The position numbers were made by a program, and so were the translations under genes. DNA of 64,000 nt from Papaver somniferum (Eukaryota > Streptophyta > Magnoliopsida > Ranunculales > Papaveraceae): NCBI RefSeq assembly GCF_003573695.1, contig NC_039359.1, positions 115,699,849 through 115,763,848 of the forward strand, in the 5' to 3' direction. How positions within the stretch are numbered: the first letter of the stretch is position 1; the number at the start of each line of letters is the position of its first letter. The notes under the pieces were generated by a model. It saw nothing but the letters and a program-made list of their open reading frames with translations, had not been told where the DNA came from and ran no database searches. Of the stretch, positions 31,881 through 47,410 are shown in pieces.

Positions 31881-34053
31881 GGATGAAGAGATGACCGGGA
31901 CTCGGGATTCCACCAATTCTCACATTCATGCGGTTCAACTATTGATTCCGGACAATTAAAGCTCATAAAGTAACAAACATCGACTCTAAATCTTTGCCAA
32001 GGTAGATTTTATAAAGAATTATATGTAAATCACAAGCATGACACATCAAAATTCCCTAAGACTAAGCATGCGACATCAAACGAAATCACAAATAATCAAG
32101 AAAAATCATAAATCAATTATAATAGTGCAAATAGTCATAAAGGAATTAAATAGAATTACCACATGGGTGAACAACAACTTCGTCTGTCGTCCCAGTGATG
32201 GGGTCTAGCTTCTCATGATGAAAACACACTCAAAAAGATAACTCATAGCTCAAATGGTGTTTTTATTGGAAAAATAGTAAAAAACAGAGATTTACAATGG
32301 TATACAGGTGTTGCAAAATGAACTGTTACAAAGAACGATAAATGGGAAATGCCACTGTCACTGTAGCAAATACAACGATTAAGCCTGTGTCGTTGTCACT
32401 GTTGATGAACGACTGTTCTTTGGCGTCTTATGTTCTTCGTTCTCTCCTTCAATGGCAGCAGCAGAGACAAGCTCTGCAACTTCCTGTTCTACGCTCTGTT
32501 TCCTCCCCTCACTCTTCATGTCCCTTCTCTGACTTCCCAACAGCGTTTATATACTCTACGGATCATCATATCTCGAATTTAATTTCCATATCTTCCCAAA
32601 TATCATGACAGGATGAAGAGATGACTGGGACTCGGGATTCCACCAATTCTCACATTCATGCGGTTCAACTATTAATTCTGGACAATTAAAGCTCATAAAG
32701 TAACAAACATCGACTCTAAATCTTTGCCAAGGTAGATTTTATAAAGAATTATATGTAAATCACAAGCATGACACATCAAAAGTACCTAAGACTAAGCATG
32801 CGACATCAAACGAAATCACAAATAATCAAGAAAAATCATAAATCAATTATAATAGTGCAAATAGTCATAAAGGAATTAAATAGAATTACCACATGGGTGA
32901 ACAACGGCTTCGTCCATCGTCCCAGCGATGAGGTCTAGCTTCTCATGATGAAAACACACTCAAAAAGATAACTCATAGCTCAAATGGTGTTTTTATTGGA
33001 AAAATGGTAAAAAACAGAGATTTACAATGGTATACAGGTGTTGCAAAATGAACTGTTACAAAGAAAGATAAATGGGAAATGCCACTGTCACTGTAGCAAA
33101 TACAACGATTAAGCCTGTGTCGTTGTCACTGTTGATGAACGACTGTTCTTTGGCGTCTTATGTTCTTCGTTCTCTCCTTCAATGGCAGCAGCATAGACAA
33201 GCTCTGCAACTTCATGTTCTACGCTCTGTTTCCTCCCCGCACTCTTCATGTCCCTTCTCTGACTTCCCAACAACGTTTATATACTCTACGGATCATCATA
33301 TCTCGAATTTAATTTCCATATCTTCCCAAATATCATGACAGGATGAAGAGATGACTGGGACTCGGGATTCCACCAATTCTCACATTCATGCGGTTCAACT
33401 ATTAATTCTGGACAATTAAAGCTCATAAAGTAACAAACATCGACTCTAAATCTTTGACAAGGTAGATTTTATAAGGAATTATATGTAAATCACAAGCATG
33501 ACACATCAAAAGTACCTAAGACTAAGCATGCGACATCAAACTAAATCACAAATAATCAAGAAAAATCATAAATCAATTATAATAGTGCAAATAGTCATAA
33601 AGGAATTAAATAGAATTACCACATGGGTGAACAACATCTTCGTCCGTCGTCCCAGCGATGGGGTCTAGCTTCTCATGATGAAAACACACTCAAAAAGATA
33701 ACTCATAGCTCAAATGGTGTTTTTATTGGAAAAATAGTAAAAAACAGAGATTTACAATGGTATACAGTGTTGCAAAATGAACTGTTACAAAGAACGATAA
33801 ATGGGAAATGCCACTGTCACTGTAGCAAATACAACGATTAAGCCTGTGTCGTTGTCACTGTTGATGAACGACGTTCTTTGGCGTCTTATGTTCTTCGTTC
33901 TGTCCTTCAACGGCAGCAGCAGAGACAAGCTCTGCAACTTCATGTTCTACGCTCTGTTTCCTCCCCTCACTCTTCATGTCCCTTCTCTGACTTCCCAACA
34001 ACGTTTATACTCTACAGATCATCATATCTCGAATTTAATTTCCATATCTTCCC
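31881..34053 (+). repeat. Three 730-bp tandem units in or beside the LTR
   Basis: Units start at GGATGAAGAGATGAC at 31881, 32611 and 33341, an exact 730-base period for the first two. They differ by a small number of substitutions; the third has a few small deletions and ends near 34053. The 88-aa ORF in the first two is a passenger and is frame-broken in the third. High similarity points to recent expansion. Confidence 0.95.
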
Positions 34054-34317
34054 ACATTAATTCGACAATATATTTTTGTAATATCCCGTGTCTGCAGCTG
34101 TCAATTATTCTATTTTGATCTTCTCATGATGTTTTCTTACATATTTCACACTCCAGCACGCTGAAATATGCATATGATGTCGTCGAACTCCCTGCAGCCA
34201 CATAGAAAAATCCCAAAGTAAAACAGAAGAATACCGAGAATATTTCAACCTCTGTTTTATCGAGTTATGTCAAATCTTCCTTTTTCTTCTCCGTGATGTT
34301 TTCTTAGATGGCTTTCC
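34054..34317. other. Junction segment leading into copy B
   Basis: No gene. It is AT-rich sequence that runs without visible scar into the B copy at 34318. Its equivalent upstream of copy A lies outside the window. Confidence 0.6.
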
Positions 34318-34642
34318 TTTATATCTTGGATTGATAGAGTCGAATCTTGTTGAGTAAAGAAGAAATCTTCTCCCATGCAATACATATCAACCAAATATCC
34401 TGATAACTATCACTGCCCTGTTCTTGCTATTTACTCGAATCTGGATGAATTGCCAGCCATGCGTGGACGAAACAGGCCCAATCTAAACAAACCCCACGAG
34501 AAGGTTGCAAAAATCTCGTCCAAAATCAACCCTGAAAAATTTGTATGTTACCGGAAATTCAAACCAGTTTCCCGCCAAAAATCAGGTGAAGAAGGTGGAG
34601 TGCCCCTATCCTGTTCTGGGGTGCGAAAAGCACTGTGGTGCC

Positions 34643-35111
34643 TGTAGTTGCAGGAAATCCTACACTACACCCCTCATATGATTTCATTGTTGATAACTCA
34701 TTTTTAGGTTTACACTCTTAATTTTATTGATAAATCTTTGAATGTTCTTATAAGAAAGATAAAGAAGTCAAGAATGATCCTTGCTCTAAACTTTCTCTCT
34801 CCTATTTACTTGTTTCTTACTCAAAAAAGATCTCTCTCTTTCTTTACAACTCGAACGACTATTTATAAGAAAATACATAGTGGATGACAGCTAATCTGTC
34901 CTTTATTTTCGGATATGATTTGCGATATTCTCGCAACCTTACAATTGTTAATTTCACAAACTCTCTAATCTTTGCAGGATTATCACATCTTTCTCGTGAT
35001 CTTAGATGACGTCATTTATTCTATCATTTCTGAAACTGTTCTGCGACGCTGTTATGCTGTGTCATTGATAATTTCGCTGAAACTTTATCATTGCGAGATT
35101 CTGATCCTACA
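34643..35111 (-). repeat. 3' LTR, copy B
   Basis: TGTAG...CTACA, 469 bp, counterpart of 328-797. Confidence 0.92.
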
Positions 35112-35477
35112 TCTTGCCTCTTCTCATATCTTCTCTGCAAAGTAGGGAATGTATGAGAAATGCGCAGCTGCTTATCTTTTCATATTCTGCATTTATCACA
35201 CGTATTCTTTCGTCCATTTGTTTCTTGACACGTCTTCTGTAACCGCAACTTTTCAACCGCTCACGTCTCTTCGTCTTAATGGTGTTTATTTCTTCGAGTA
35301 AAAAAAATCTCCTTTATATATTCATCTTACTCTTCTTTTATTTTTCTTTCTACTTTCTCTTCTATTTTTATTCTCTCGTCTCTGCAATTTTTTATTCTTC
35401 TGCAAGTTTTGCTGCTGTAACTTCTTCTTCCTTCAATCCTTTTACTTTCCATACATTCTCATACTCTATATTCAAAC

Positions 35478-38159
35478 ATGGCTCCAAGTGGTCATAGATA
35501 TGAGAAGAAATTACAAGATGTCCAAAAGATCTTGCTGATAAAGGTTTCACACTCTCCACCATTCCTGGTGAGAATGCCAAATCAATTCTTTCTGTTAAGC
35601 TTTTCTCTGATCAATATTGTGATGATCAATCAATCATAATTTTCTAGGTTAGATTCTCGCAGGTCTCCCATTCCTCTTTATAACCCAATCTTCCTTTATT
35701 TTATGAAATTCTCGCTCATTCGGGATTTTCGCGAGCCATCTTCCAACTGAGTGGGGACTGCATCCGTCTGATGCTAGAGTTCGCTAATCGTGGTGCTGGT
35801 AGAGGATCTCTGTAATCCAAAGAACTTAGGGATCCTAAGTTCGCAAACCTAGAGATAGTTGCTGAGAAGTATACAGTGGCGAATTTCTTTGAGAACTATG
35901 AACTTATCTCCATGAAGAAAGAGAATACTCGCTGGGGTATTCGTTAAAAAGGAAAGATAATATTGATGAGCAAAAGTTCTCATGCAAGATATTGACTGGC
36001 ATTCTGGTAAAAACACAACTCCTCGCCAATCTAAAGATGATAAATGGTGGTTTTTCCTTTAATGCTAAAGGGACCCTACATTGCTGGGTCAAATATTCTT
36101 CCTGCGAATCTCGCTGCTTATCAACCTTGGGTTTTCTCTTGGCCCGAAAAGGAGAAAGAGGTATGTTTTCCCCTTTAACTCATTTTATATTTCTTTATTG
36201 ATTTTTTTCTATTTGTTCGCTAACTCTTGCGACATTTCCAGATCCAAAAACTGAAAGATAGTTATAACAGGACTGGGAAATCTAGTACTCTGTTAGCTCT
36301 TCGCTCATACACAGATGAGGTAAGAAATTTTTCTTATGATTTTAAATAGTACTGTTACTTCCATGCTTCCATTTCTTATTTCTATCTGTTGTGAAGATTA
36401 TTGCTGAAGTAGAAATCTGCTGATGTTGCGAAGATTGGTGATAAAGGTAAAGGTGCTCTTCGCAGGAAAAATCAACTGGTCCTCCTCCAAAGAAAAGGAA
36501 AGTTCGTTCTTCTTCCCCAAATTCCTCCTCACGAAAATTCTGAAAGTGATAAGGGTGATGAGGACAACGATGATATTGCTGCAAGTGAAGATTCTCCACC
36601 TGAATCTTCTATGGCTAAGTTATCTGGCCTCTTTTCTGATTCTCTACAAGGAATGGGAGATAGCCAATTCGCAATACCTGCAAAGCTCTCGCTACCTTTG
36701 CGATGTCCTTTACTGGATGGTGATAGCTCTCTTCGTGGAGTTTCTAGATCAGTGACTCCCGATTTTTTGCATTCTCTCAATAGTCTGGTATATCTTTTAT
36801 CCTTTTACTTCTTCATTGTTATAATTCAAAATTCTTTCTATATTAATATTTTTATATTTTTCGCAGGCTGGAAAAGCTTCTTTTGTGTTGCCTCAGATCT
36901 AGAGAGAAGACGAAAATCTTGAAAAGAAGAATCTTCAATTTCGCAAAAAGAATGAAGAATTGGAAGCTGAAGTTAAAGTTAGTCTTCGCGAGAAAAATAG
37001 ACAATTAGAAATTGATTCTTCCTCGTATAAAGAACAAAATTTCTAGTCTTCAGCAAGCTAATAATCAGCTTTACGGTATGTTACTTTTCTCTTTCTCTTT
37101 ATTCATTCATCTGTTGTTTTATCTTATTTAAATGATCCTTTTTGCAGACATTTATGGTCTTTCTGATGAAGCTACCCTTCTTCGCTCATTTCCTAATGCC
37201 TTGGATAATGATACCCTTCTTGAACGTCTTAACAATTCCTTAAATAGCTTCTCAAATGATAGAATTTCATCTCTTTCTCTAAATGAACTTAGATCTAAAT
37301 TTCGCCTCTTAGAAATTGATCATAGATCCAGTTTAGGCTTAGCCAACATATTAAGCGTCTCCTTATTGATTCCAAAGAGAAAACCAATGAGTTAAGAACC
37401 AAAATTAGCGGTCTCATAGATGATAAGGATCGTATCTCTGATCAAGGTGCCAAGGCTTTGGCGAAATTCCAAGAGGCTCTCCTTGAAGTTCAACTTGAGC
37501 GAGATGAAGCTAACCGCAAGAATATTGAACTCTGCGAAAGGGAAAATCAAATTCGTTCTCGTCTTCTCATAAGTAGTGAGGATGAATTTGTTGGGCTGCG
37601 AAAATTTTAGATGATGCTAGAAAAGATTTAGGCGTAAATGTTAGTCTCCAAGTTGAACATACAGCCTTGATTAGAGATATGATTTCTGACAGAGAAGGTT
37701 GCTAATTGCTCTTCTTTACTAATCTTTTGCTTCTTATGAATTTTCATCAAGTTAATAAGATTTCTTTTGTTCGCAGATTCTGAAAAAATATCGTGAAAAG
37801 ATTGAAGAACTTGAAGCTGAAAAGGAGGAACTCGCAAAGAATCTTTCTTCTCGCAACGACAAGTATTCTAGATTAAAGAATCAAATCAAGATCACTGTTG
37901 CGAATTTTAAGAATGACGCTATGCATTTTCGCAATCAAACCATCCAAATGGTTTGTGATGATCATAATATCCCACATTCTGATTATCCTTGTCTTTTAGA
38001 AGAAATCCCACGAATACTCCCAGTTTGATTATCTCTGATAGCGAAGCTGACGATGAAGAATCTGATAGTGATGGAAGTTCTGATGGTGATGAAGATTCTG
38101 ACGCAGATGAAGAAGGAAACAAGTCTGATGAAGATAATGAAGGATTAACCAAGAAATAG
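35478..38159 (+). pseudogene. Antisense seven-exon gene, copy B
   Basis: Counterpart of 1168-3890, ATG at 35478 and TAG at 38157-38159. Exon 1 has lost one A in the GTCCAAAAGATC run, which shifts the frame, and there are about 40 net deleted bases in the gene, several in coding exons. The in-frame TAA of exon 2 is shared. The last acceptor is a normal TTCGCAG (about 37774-37780), unlike copy A, although the following exon has its own two- to three-base loss. Both copies are needed to see the gene structure. Confidence 0.72.
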
Positions 38160-38525
38160 TCTTTACTTCTTTCTTTGATTCTTTGTATACTTGTACATTT
38201 ATTTCTTCTTTCTGTATATTTGTTTTCTTTCATTTTGACCTGCATAAATTAAAACAATTCTTCTTTGCAATACAGTTAATCAATATAATCATTAATTCTT
38301 GAATTTTTAAAATCTCTCATATGGAGACAAATAACATTTTCTAATTTCATACATTCCCATACTTGCCTCTGTTATTTGAATCCAAATGAGAGATTTCATA
38401 AAAAATTTCTTATTGTATAACTTCGCAACCTTTTGCGAAGTGAATTTTTTTTTCTTTCAAAATCTCATTCCTGTGTGGTCTTATTTTGCCTTCCTAATTA
38501 AAGGTCTTATTATGCCACCTCTTGT

Positions 38526-38832
38526 CATTGCGACAAAATCGCAGGACGTCCTTGCACTTTCATGCAAAAACCCATTGATCTTGCCTTAACTTTTTCTTTT
38601 GTATTATGGCCTCTTCAGGAATGTTGCGACAATATGACAGGCCTAAATATTCGAAAATAATCCCCATGACATTGCCGTCTTGCGACGAAATCGCAGGACG
38701 TCTTCGCACTTTCATGCGAAAACCCATTGATCTCGTCTTATCCTTTTCTTTTGTATTATTGCCTCTTCAGGATTGTTGCACAAATATGACAAGCCTTAAT
38801 ATCCTTGCGAATAAAAGCCTCATGACATTTGC
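38526..38832 (+). repeat. Two-unit tandem repeat, period 152 bp, copy B
   Basis: Units anchored at 38530 and 38682, counterpart of 4263-4577. The surrounding 38160-39670 is non-coding, as in copy A. Confidence 0.72.
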
Positions 38833-39670
38833 GTCTTAAGACACTTATCAGCTCCCTAATGGAGGGTGCCCCCTTATCTCCCCCTGGTTCCCCTTCAAGG
38901 AGGCGTACTTCTACCATACAAGGTTAGCTCCTCCCATCCAGTCTTAACAACAACCAGTTGTTTTCGCAGCCTCTTATCCCTTTTACCTATAGGGTTTGGT
39001 TACGAGACTGCACCCTAAGTGGGGTTTTCTTCAGGCCGAGTGCAGTATAAGCCAAGACTTGTCAAGAATGGCAAAGTACGCTTCAAACGTCCTGGCACTC
39101 TTGACTCAACCGTGTACCTCGGCGCCTTGATCAGATCTGCACTCCTTGGGAGAGTCCTTATTACCTTAGTCGCCCAACCTAAGTCATATGCTTAAGTTGA
39201 GAATCCAAGGTGCCTCTCCCGGATGGGCTTCATTGACCCCAAATCTCCATGACCAGGTTCCGGTGGCGGTGTAGCCTTTCCCTGAGTCATGCAATAGGTA
39301 CCCCCTTATATGACGTACTTTAGGTCTTACATTTGCCTCTTGCGAAATTGTATTCGCGAACTAGGGTGTACGCCATAAAGGTTCGCCTCTTTCTCTTTTG
39401 TCATTCTTCTCTGATTATTTTCTGTAAAATTCATTATCTCTGCGAGAGTCTCGCAAATCATTATATTGTATCTGAATTTCGCAATCTCAATTTTGTTGTT
39501 CAATCAAATGTATTTTTGAGAATTTTACTTATTGCGAGATTATCGCAACAACTTAATCATTCATACATTTCTTGTTTTTATTACCTTTGCCATCCTCTGC
39601 TTCTTCTATTTTTTTCTACTACTGCTTCCTTGGTAGTGGTATGTTCATCATTTTTTATTCTGAGCTAGCA

Positions 39671-42567
39671 TTAATTTCGCAACATCTCTTCTCCTTCCTT
39701 TCGATTGTATCCACCATCAACCTCTCACTTCTTTGTACATCTTTGATTTTGTGTCGCCAGTTTTCCTTCTTGTTTGCTCTTCCTTCGCAAGATTCTATCT
39801 CAGTTTCGTAACATCTCTTTCCTTCGACCCAATCTCCTTTTGATTCCTACACCATTGGGGTGAGGGAATTTGATGCATGGTGGAAAGTTGAAGCTACACC
39901 TAGAATCCCATGTAGCCAAGGTCGACCAATTAACGCATTGTAGGGTATTCTACATCAACGACACAGAATGAGATTTCAGAAGATATTCCCTTCAATGGAA
40001 TTCGCATAGTAACCTCCCCTTTAGGCTTGTTAGCAGTACCATTAAAACCATATATCTTATATGTTGATGGTATAAGATCATCATCTCTCTTCCACCCATG
40101 GTTTTATAAGTATGATAAAATAAGATGTTCACAGAGCTTCCATATCGACTAGAATTCTATTGATTGCCCATGAATCTTCAGCTTCATCATCTCATCTTCT
40201 TTCGGTTTTGGATTAATTTCTAATTTTATTACCAATGGATTGTCATGCACCTCTTCTCCTTCGGGAATTTCTTCTGCAGTAAAAAAATGATCTTTTCTGC
40301 CATTCTCTAGTGGCGAGATTTCGCAATATTCATATTTCTTCCATCATTATCTCTTGCGAACACTCTACTCAAAACATTATCATGAAAATCTTCAATTGTC
40401 TTATATGAATGTACGATAGAGTGACATAATAGATTTTTTTCTTTTGCACCAACTTCTATGAAGAATGTTTCTTTCTTTTTATCGTATTCACTTTGTGATG
40501 TTCTGGTGGTGGTGTAATGGTTGAGATTGCGGATGCCCTACCAGAAAGTCGTTTAGTTTTCCTTGATCTATCATTCTCAAAATATTTCTTTTTACATTTC
40601 TGCAATCGTTTGTGGTATGTCCATGAAAATGATGATAAGAACAAAATTCATGACTTCTGTGGTTTGGAGGTGGTTCCGTTCCCATGTTCCATGGTGTTGG
40701 TTATTTCCATCAAGATTATAGCTTCCCATATCTTCTCCAACTTGCATTTAGAGGTGGCATCTTGATTTCTTCCCATATTACCTTGTGACTTCCTTGTCCC
40801 TTATTAAGTTTGCTTTGACCTCCATAAGTTTCTTGCGGTTGATCGAGCCTTTGAATCTTGTTATTTCCTCCACGATTGTATAAATTCTTTCTCTTTCATA
40901 CTCTTCTTGATCTCGGCTCCCCATAGACTAATTTCCGCTGATTGTTACTTATCACCTTTCTTGTTGTACTTGTGAAGTATTCGCCACTGTGTTTATTAGC
41001 TTGGGTAATAAGCTTGCATTCGCCGTTTGTGAGCTGTGTTCGCAATGGATATGATTCCATTTCATTTTGCCTTTCCTCTAGAGCAATGTATTCTTCTTGA
41101 AGTTCTCGCAATTCAGTCATTGTAATCGTATTCTTGACTCTGAAAATTGGACATACAATAGGTTTGTTGCAAACATTGCATTGATAAATGATAATATGAG
41201 ATATCTCTCATCTACACGGCCAGCCATTTCGCTACACATAGTTCTCCATCTTTTATCAAGTGTTTCAAACTTTCTCCAATCCTTTGTTTTAATCCAAACA
41301 CATCTTCTATACCAGGTCGTGAGGAATTGTTACTTATATATGCCCCCAAGAATGTAGTCTGCAAATGATTGAAGGAGGTTATTGTATTCTTTGGTAAACC
41401 TTCAAACCATTTTCATGCTTCTCCTGTTAAGCTGGATGCGAAATATTTGCACAATACCGCATCATGATTTTTCCATTGTAACATGCACCTCACATAGGCT
41501 TTATGTGCTGAATTGCACAAGTTGTTCCATCAAAAATGCTGGTTAATGCGGGCAAATTGCATTTCGGTGGTATTCCTCCTAATTGTACTTCCCTTGGAAA
41601 TGGAGTTTTCGCAGCTTCTTCTATTGCTTCATCCAATTGTCTTCTACCTACTTCTCCTCTGTTATTCAGCATTCCTCTCATTTCTTCTAATTCTTTCAAG
41701 ATTTGTTTATTTACACCTGAATCTTGATCCATTGGTCTCTTTAATTTTGCTTCTCTCTTCTTCTGCGTTCACGTCTATCTTCTCTCGCGAAATTTTGCAT
41801 CTCTTCTTCATTATCCTCATCTCGTCTTATTCTGTGATTCTCTTCCTCATCTCTATCTTGAATTCGCAAATGATGATGTCTTTCATTTTCCCCCATAATT
41901 TTGTTCATTTTTATCAATTCAATTCGCTGTCTTTCAGCCATCCTCTTTACTCTATCATATTCCTCATTGAGATTGTCGTTATTCCGGTTTTGTGTACGCC
42001 TTCTTTCTCTATTGTCGTGATTGTTTTGGCGAATCGTCTCCTGAAGCTCTTGTCCTTCCACTTCCGCTCTCAATCCTTCACGTTCACAGATTAAACGTGC
42101 TTGTTCAGCATAATGTCTTTCAATTTCTTCTTCAATTGTCTGTTGATTTCTTTGGGTTTCTCTCACATGTAAAATTCTTCTTCCTTCCTCTTGATTTCCT
42201 TCGCCATCTTGGTTATTTTGTCCCTGATTTTGTCCGTTCTCTTAATTTCCTCTAATTTTCCCATCATCAAAGTTTCATTTTGTGGAATGTAACGATCATC
42301 AGTTCTTTCTCTATTTTCACGATATTCTTCATTAAGATTTGATATTTCTTCTTGAATATTGTTTCCAGCATTGATTGTGGGTGAATTTCGCCTCACTTCT
42401 CCTCTAGTCGATCTTGAATATGATTTTGTAATACTTCTTGATCTTCTATTCTGTAGTCTTATATTCTCCATCCTTAATTCGTGATTTTGCCTTGTTAAAT
42501 TCGCACGTTCTTCTGCCTCAGCTCTTCTTTCTTCATGTATTCTTCATCTCCCTGTTTCTAGCGCCAT
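39671..42567 (-). pseudogene. gag-protease polyprotein, copy B
   Basis: Counterpart of 5418-8345 with the same domain order. The stop at 7226-7224 of copy A is a TGC (Cys) codon here, and the TAG at 6047-6045 is replaced by an A-rich sequence with a frame change. New one-base losses break the frame elsewhere, for example in the segment after IFDGTTCAIQHIK (near 41500) and in the N-terminal region near 42270. The protease VDNGSS box is disturbed by a base loss near 40144. Confidence 0.85.
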
Positions 42568-42569
42568 TA

Positions 42570-43038
42570 TGTAGTTGCAGGAAATCCTACACTACACCCC
42601 TCATATGATTTCATTGTTGATCAACTCATTTTTAGGTTTACCCTCTTAATTTTATTGATAAATCTTTGAATGTTCTTACAAGAAAGATAAAGAAGTAAAG
42701 AATGATCTCTGCTCTAAACTTTCTTTCTCCTATTTACTTGTTTCTTACTCAAAAAAGATCTCTCTCTTTCTTTACAACTCGAACGACTATTTATAAGAAA
42801 ATACATAGTGGATGACAGCTAATCTGTCCTTTATTTTCGAATATGATTTGTGATATTCTCGCAACCTTACAATTGTTAATTTCGCAAAATCTCTAATGTT
42901 CGCAGGATTATCACATCTTTCTCGTGATCTTAGATGACGTCATTTATTCTATCATTTCTGAAACTGTTCTGCGACGCTTTATGCTGTGTCATTGATAATT
43001 TCGCTGAAACATTATCATTCTGAGATTCTGATCCTACA
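42570..43038 (-). repeat. 5' LTR, copy B
   Basis: TGTAG...CTACA, 469 bp, counterpart of 8348-8816; nearly unchanged, in contrast to the interior. Confidence 0.92.
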
Positions 43039-43243
43039 GTGCCCCTTAGCAAGTGGGTGCCCCTTATCCAAAGCGAGATTTCGAATAGTAAGTGTCCTCC
43101 GGGAGTGCCTTTAGCAGTTTTTCGAGCCGAATTTTCCAACAATATTTATTTCCCCAAAATACCTACAAACACATAAAAACACCATCATAAGTACGAAATC
43201 GAATACTAACAAACAGAACATTGAGGACAACTTAGACACAAAA

Positions 43244-43624
43244 ATGTGTCTATCATGCCACGCCAAGAAAATTAAAAGTCGTGTTTCGTTGGTTAAAAGC
43301 GCGGAGGAAGCTCTACCTTCAATCCATGATATGTGCAGCGTGACTGGACACACCATTTCTGAAGAAGTAGTCTCAAACTGGGAGTATCATCGGGATATGT
43401 GCATGAACTTTGAGTTTAACACCTCCTGGTTCTGTAAAGGATTTTCCAAAATTCAAAAGCTCCAAACTGAAATGAATAAAGTCTCGTCCATGGATCTCAT
43501 TAATCAACAGGAGGTAGAGATCGAGAAGTTATCCCAGGAGTTGAAGTTGAAGCAGGCTGCTCTCCAGAACATGAAAGATGCTTTCTCTAAGAAGAATGAG
43601 CCGTTGTTGGACGATTTCCATTGA
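43244..43624 (+). CDS. Uncharacterised 126-aa protein, copy B
   Basis: The translation is identical to that of 9022-9402. The 8345-9022 interval and this ORF show no offset change between copies, one of the best-preserved stretches. Confidence 0.5.
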   Translation: MCLSCHAKKIKSRVSLVKSAEEALPSIHDMCSVTGHTISEEVVSNWEYHRDMCMNFEFNTSWFCKGFSKIQKLQTEMNKVSSMDLINQQEVEIEKLSQELKLKQAALQNMKDAFSKKNEPLLDDFH

Positions 43625-43985
43625 ATGCTTTGTCCTTCCTTTTCATCTTACGTATTCTCTTTTAGGTACTTTTTGAGAGATAAAAGATGTTTCTTTCATG
43701 GTTTGATTTTCTGGTTTTGAACTAGTAGGCGATTGTTTTGTGAGGATTTTGAGTTTATTTGAGATTTTATTTTGAATGGATTCAAGAGTAATTTTTTAGG
43801 TATTGAAAGGTTAGAGCTCTCTAGCGTGTATTACTATGCCTTCTAGCTTTCCAACATCAACGAGTTTGCAATAGCCACCCAATAGTTTCAATAACCAGAT
43901 ACGTCTCTTCTTTTAGAGGAAATAATAGTATTCTTTGGATATTGGTATCCTAGATATGCAGTATACTCCTGGAATAACTGGGTTG

Positions 43986-44275
43986 CTAGCTTTTATCCTT
44001 AGTTGGTATGGGACTGATATTTGTGTCAAGTCCCCAGCGGATTTCGAAACAATTGATTGTATAGACGATTGTTTGACGAAACTTCCAAACTTCCAAACTG
44101 GATTTCCCCCCGGGTGATTGCTTCAAATCCAAGTCCACTGCACAAATAATTGCGGGGTTCTAGGTCTCCTACTTCTTTCTACTTGCTTATCGTCTGGGTG
44201 TTCGTGCGGCCTTTCATAATAGGTGGTGCCATGGATAATGTTTTTTGTATGACCAGTGTTCTTTTCAGATGACAT
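43986..44275 (-). pseudogene. Small ORF family member 1, copy B (frameshifted)
   Basis: Counterpart of 9767-10057. The conserved N-terminal part from the ATG at 44275 is intact; a 2-base deletion near 44147 shifts the frame in the divergent C-terminal part. Confidence 0.4.
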
Positions 44276-44430
44276 TCTTTTTCTTTGAATTTTTGAAAGA
44301 AATTTAACCCTAAATAATTTAAAGTCTCTATGTTTTTATAACTCTACATGTTTTTCTCTCGACTATCTTTCTCTTTTGCAACTCTCTTTCACTTGAACCC
44401 TTTTATACAGGTGGAACGGGAGCACGAATG

Positions 44431-44537
44431 ACGTAATCTAATTTCCTAAGTTAAAAAGACATTGTATGAGAGAAAAATAAAGGAACGTAATCTAATTTCC
44501 TAAGTTAAAAAGACATTGTATGAGAGAAAATAAAGGA
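44431..44537 (+). repeat. 54-bp tandem duplication, copy B
   Basis: Units 44431-44484 and 44485-44537; the second is one A shorter than in copy A. Confidence 0.88.
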
Positions 44538-45236
44538 ATTTTTTTATCCTTATCCATTTACCTTTTTTCCGTTGGGATACTCCCTATTACCTTACGTTGT
44601 CCTCTATATCATAGCTCCGAATTTGTGCACACCCAAAACAAAATAACCCTATGAGTTGATTAGGTTAAATAAATTAGTTCTTTCATTACTTAATTTTAAT
44701 CTTCAAAAGGTAATAAAAAATATGTCATATCTATGCATTGCTCAATATATAGCCTTTTCAAAACAGAAAAGAGAGATTAATTATAAAACAATTATATCAT
44801 CTTAATTCGTTGTCTATCTTATGATAAAAATGTACTAGATTAGCTTAATTTTCTTAGATATAGAAAAGAGAAATTTTTAGCAATTAAAAATAATTGTTGT
44901 TATAAACGTCTATTTATGTTAATAATTTCTAGGGTAAACCCTCGTTTATTACCGGGATCCCTTGTGTCTATCTTATCTTATACTAATATAAAGAAAAGAC
45001 CCAATTGTTTGGTGAAGCCTTATTTTTGGTGAAGTTTTTTCTTTATTACCAATATAACCTCAAATATCAATTTACAATAACATAAAAGCTAGGTATTGTA
45101 CGTAATAGTGCTACTGTGGAAAGGATACATCTGCCAAATGTCAAATAGGTACGCGGAGGTTTTAGCATCGAATCCTACTGAACCCAATTCCGTGTTTCCC
45201 TCTTCTTTGTTTTTTCGATTGACGATGACTCGCCGA

Positions 45237-47402
<2,166 letters not shown>

Positions 47403-47410
47403 CTCGCCGA

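Larger units (their letters stand above)
29600..34060 (-). mobile_element. Partial LTR retrotransposon (Ty3/gypsy, Athila-like), copy A
   Basis: On the minus strand: an LTR end reading ...CCATCA at 31771, a primer-site candidate TGGCGCC at 31765, a leader of about 1 kb, then a gag-like frame from 30718 to 29661, after which the element stops. No protease, polymerase or integrase is visible, so the element is broken near 29600. A long leader and a TGGCGCC primer site suit Athila-type elements, but that lineage is inference. The far edge of the LTR is not resolved because of the 730-bp tandem units. Confidence 0.6.
34643..43038 (-). mobile_element. Gag-protease LTR element, copy B
   Basis: LTRs at 34643-35111 and 42570-43038 (469 bp each), with GTGCC at 34638-34642 and 43039-43043. 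The target duplication and position are as in copy A, so this is the same insertion duplicated, not an independent one. It is 93 bases shorter than A inside the element because of many one- and two-base deletions. Confidence 0.93.

Noticed and set aside
32342..33338. Repeated 88-aa ORFs (beginning MGNATVTVANTTIKPV) as a gene family
   Set aside because: They are passengers of the 730-bp tandem units, are frame-broken in the third unit and show no domain.
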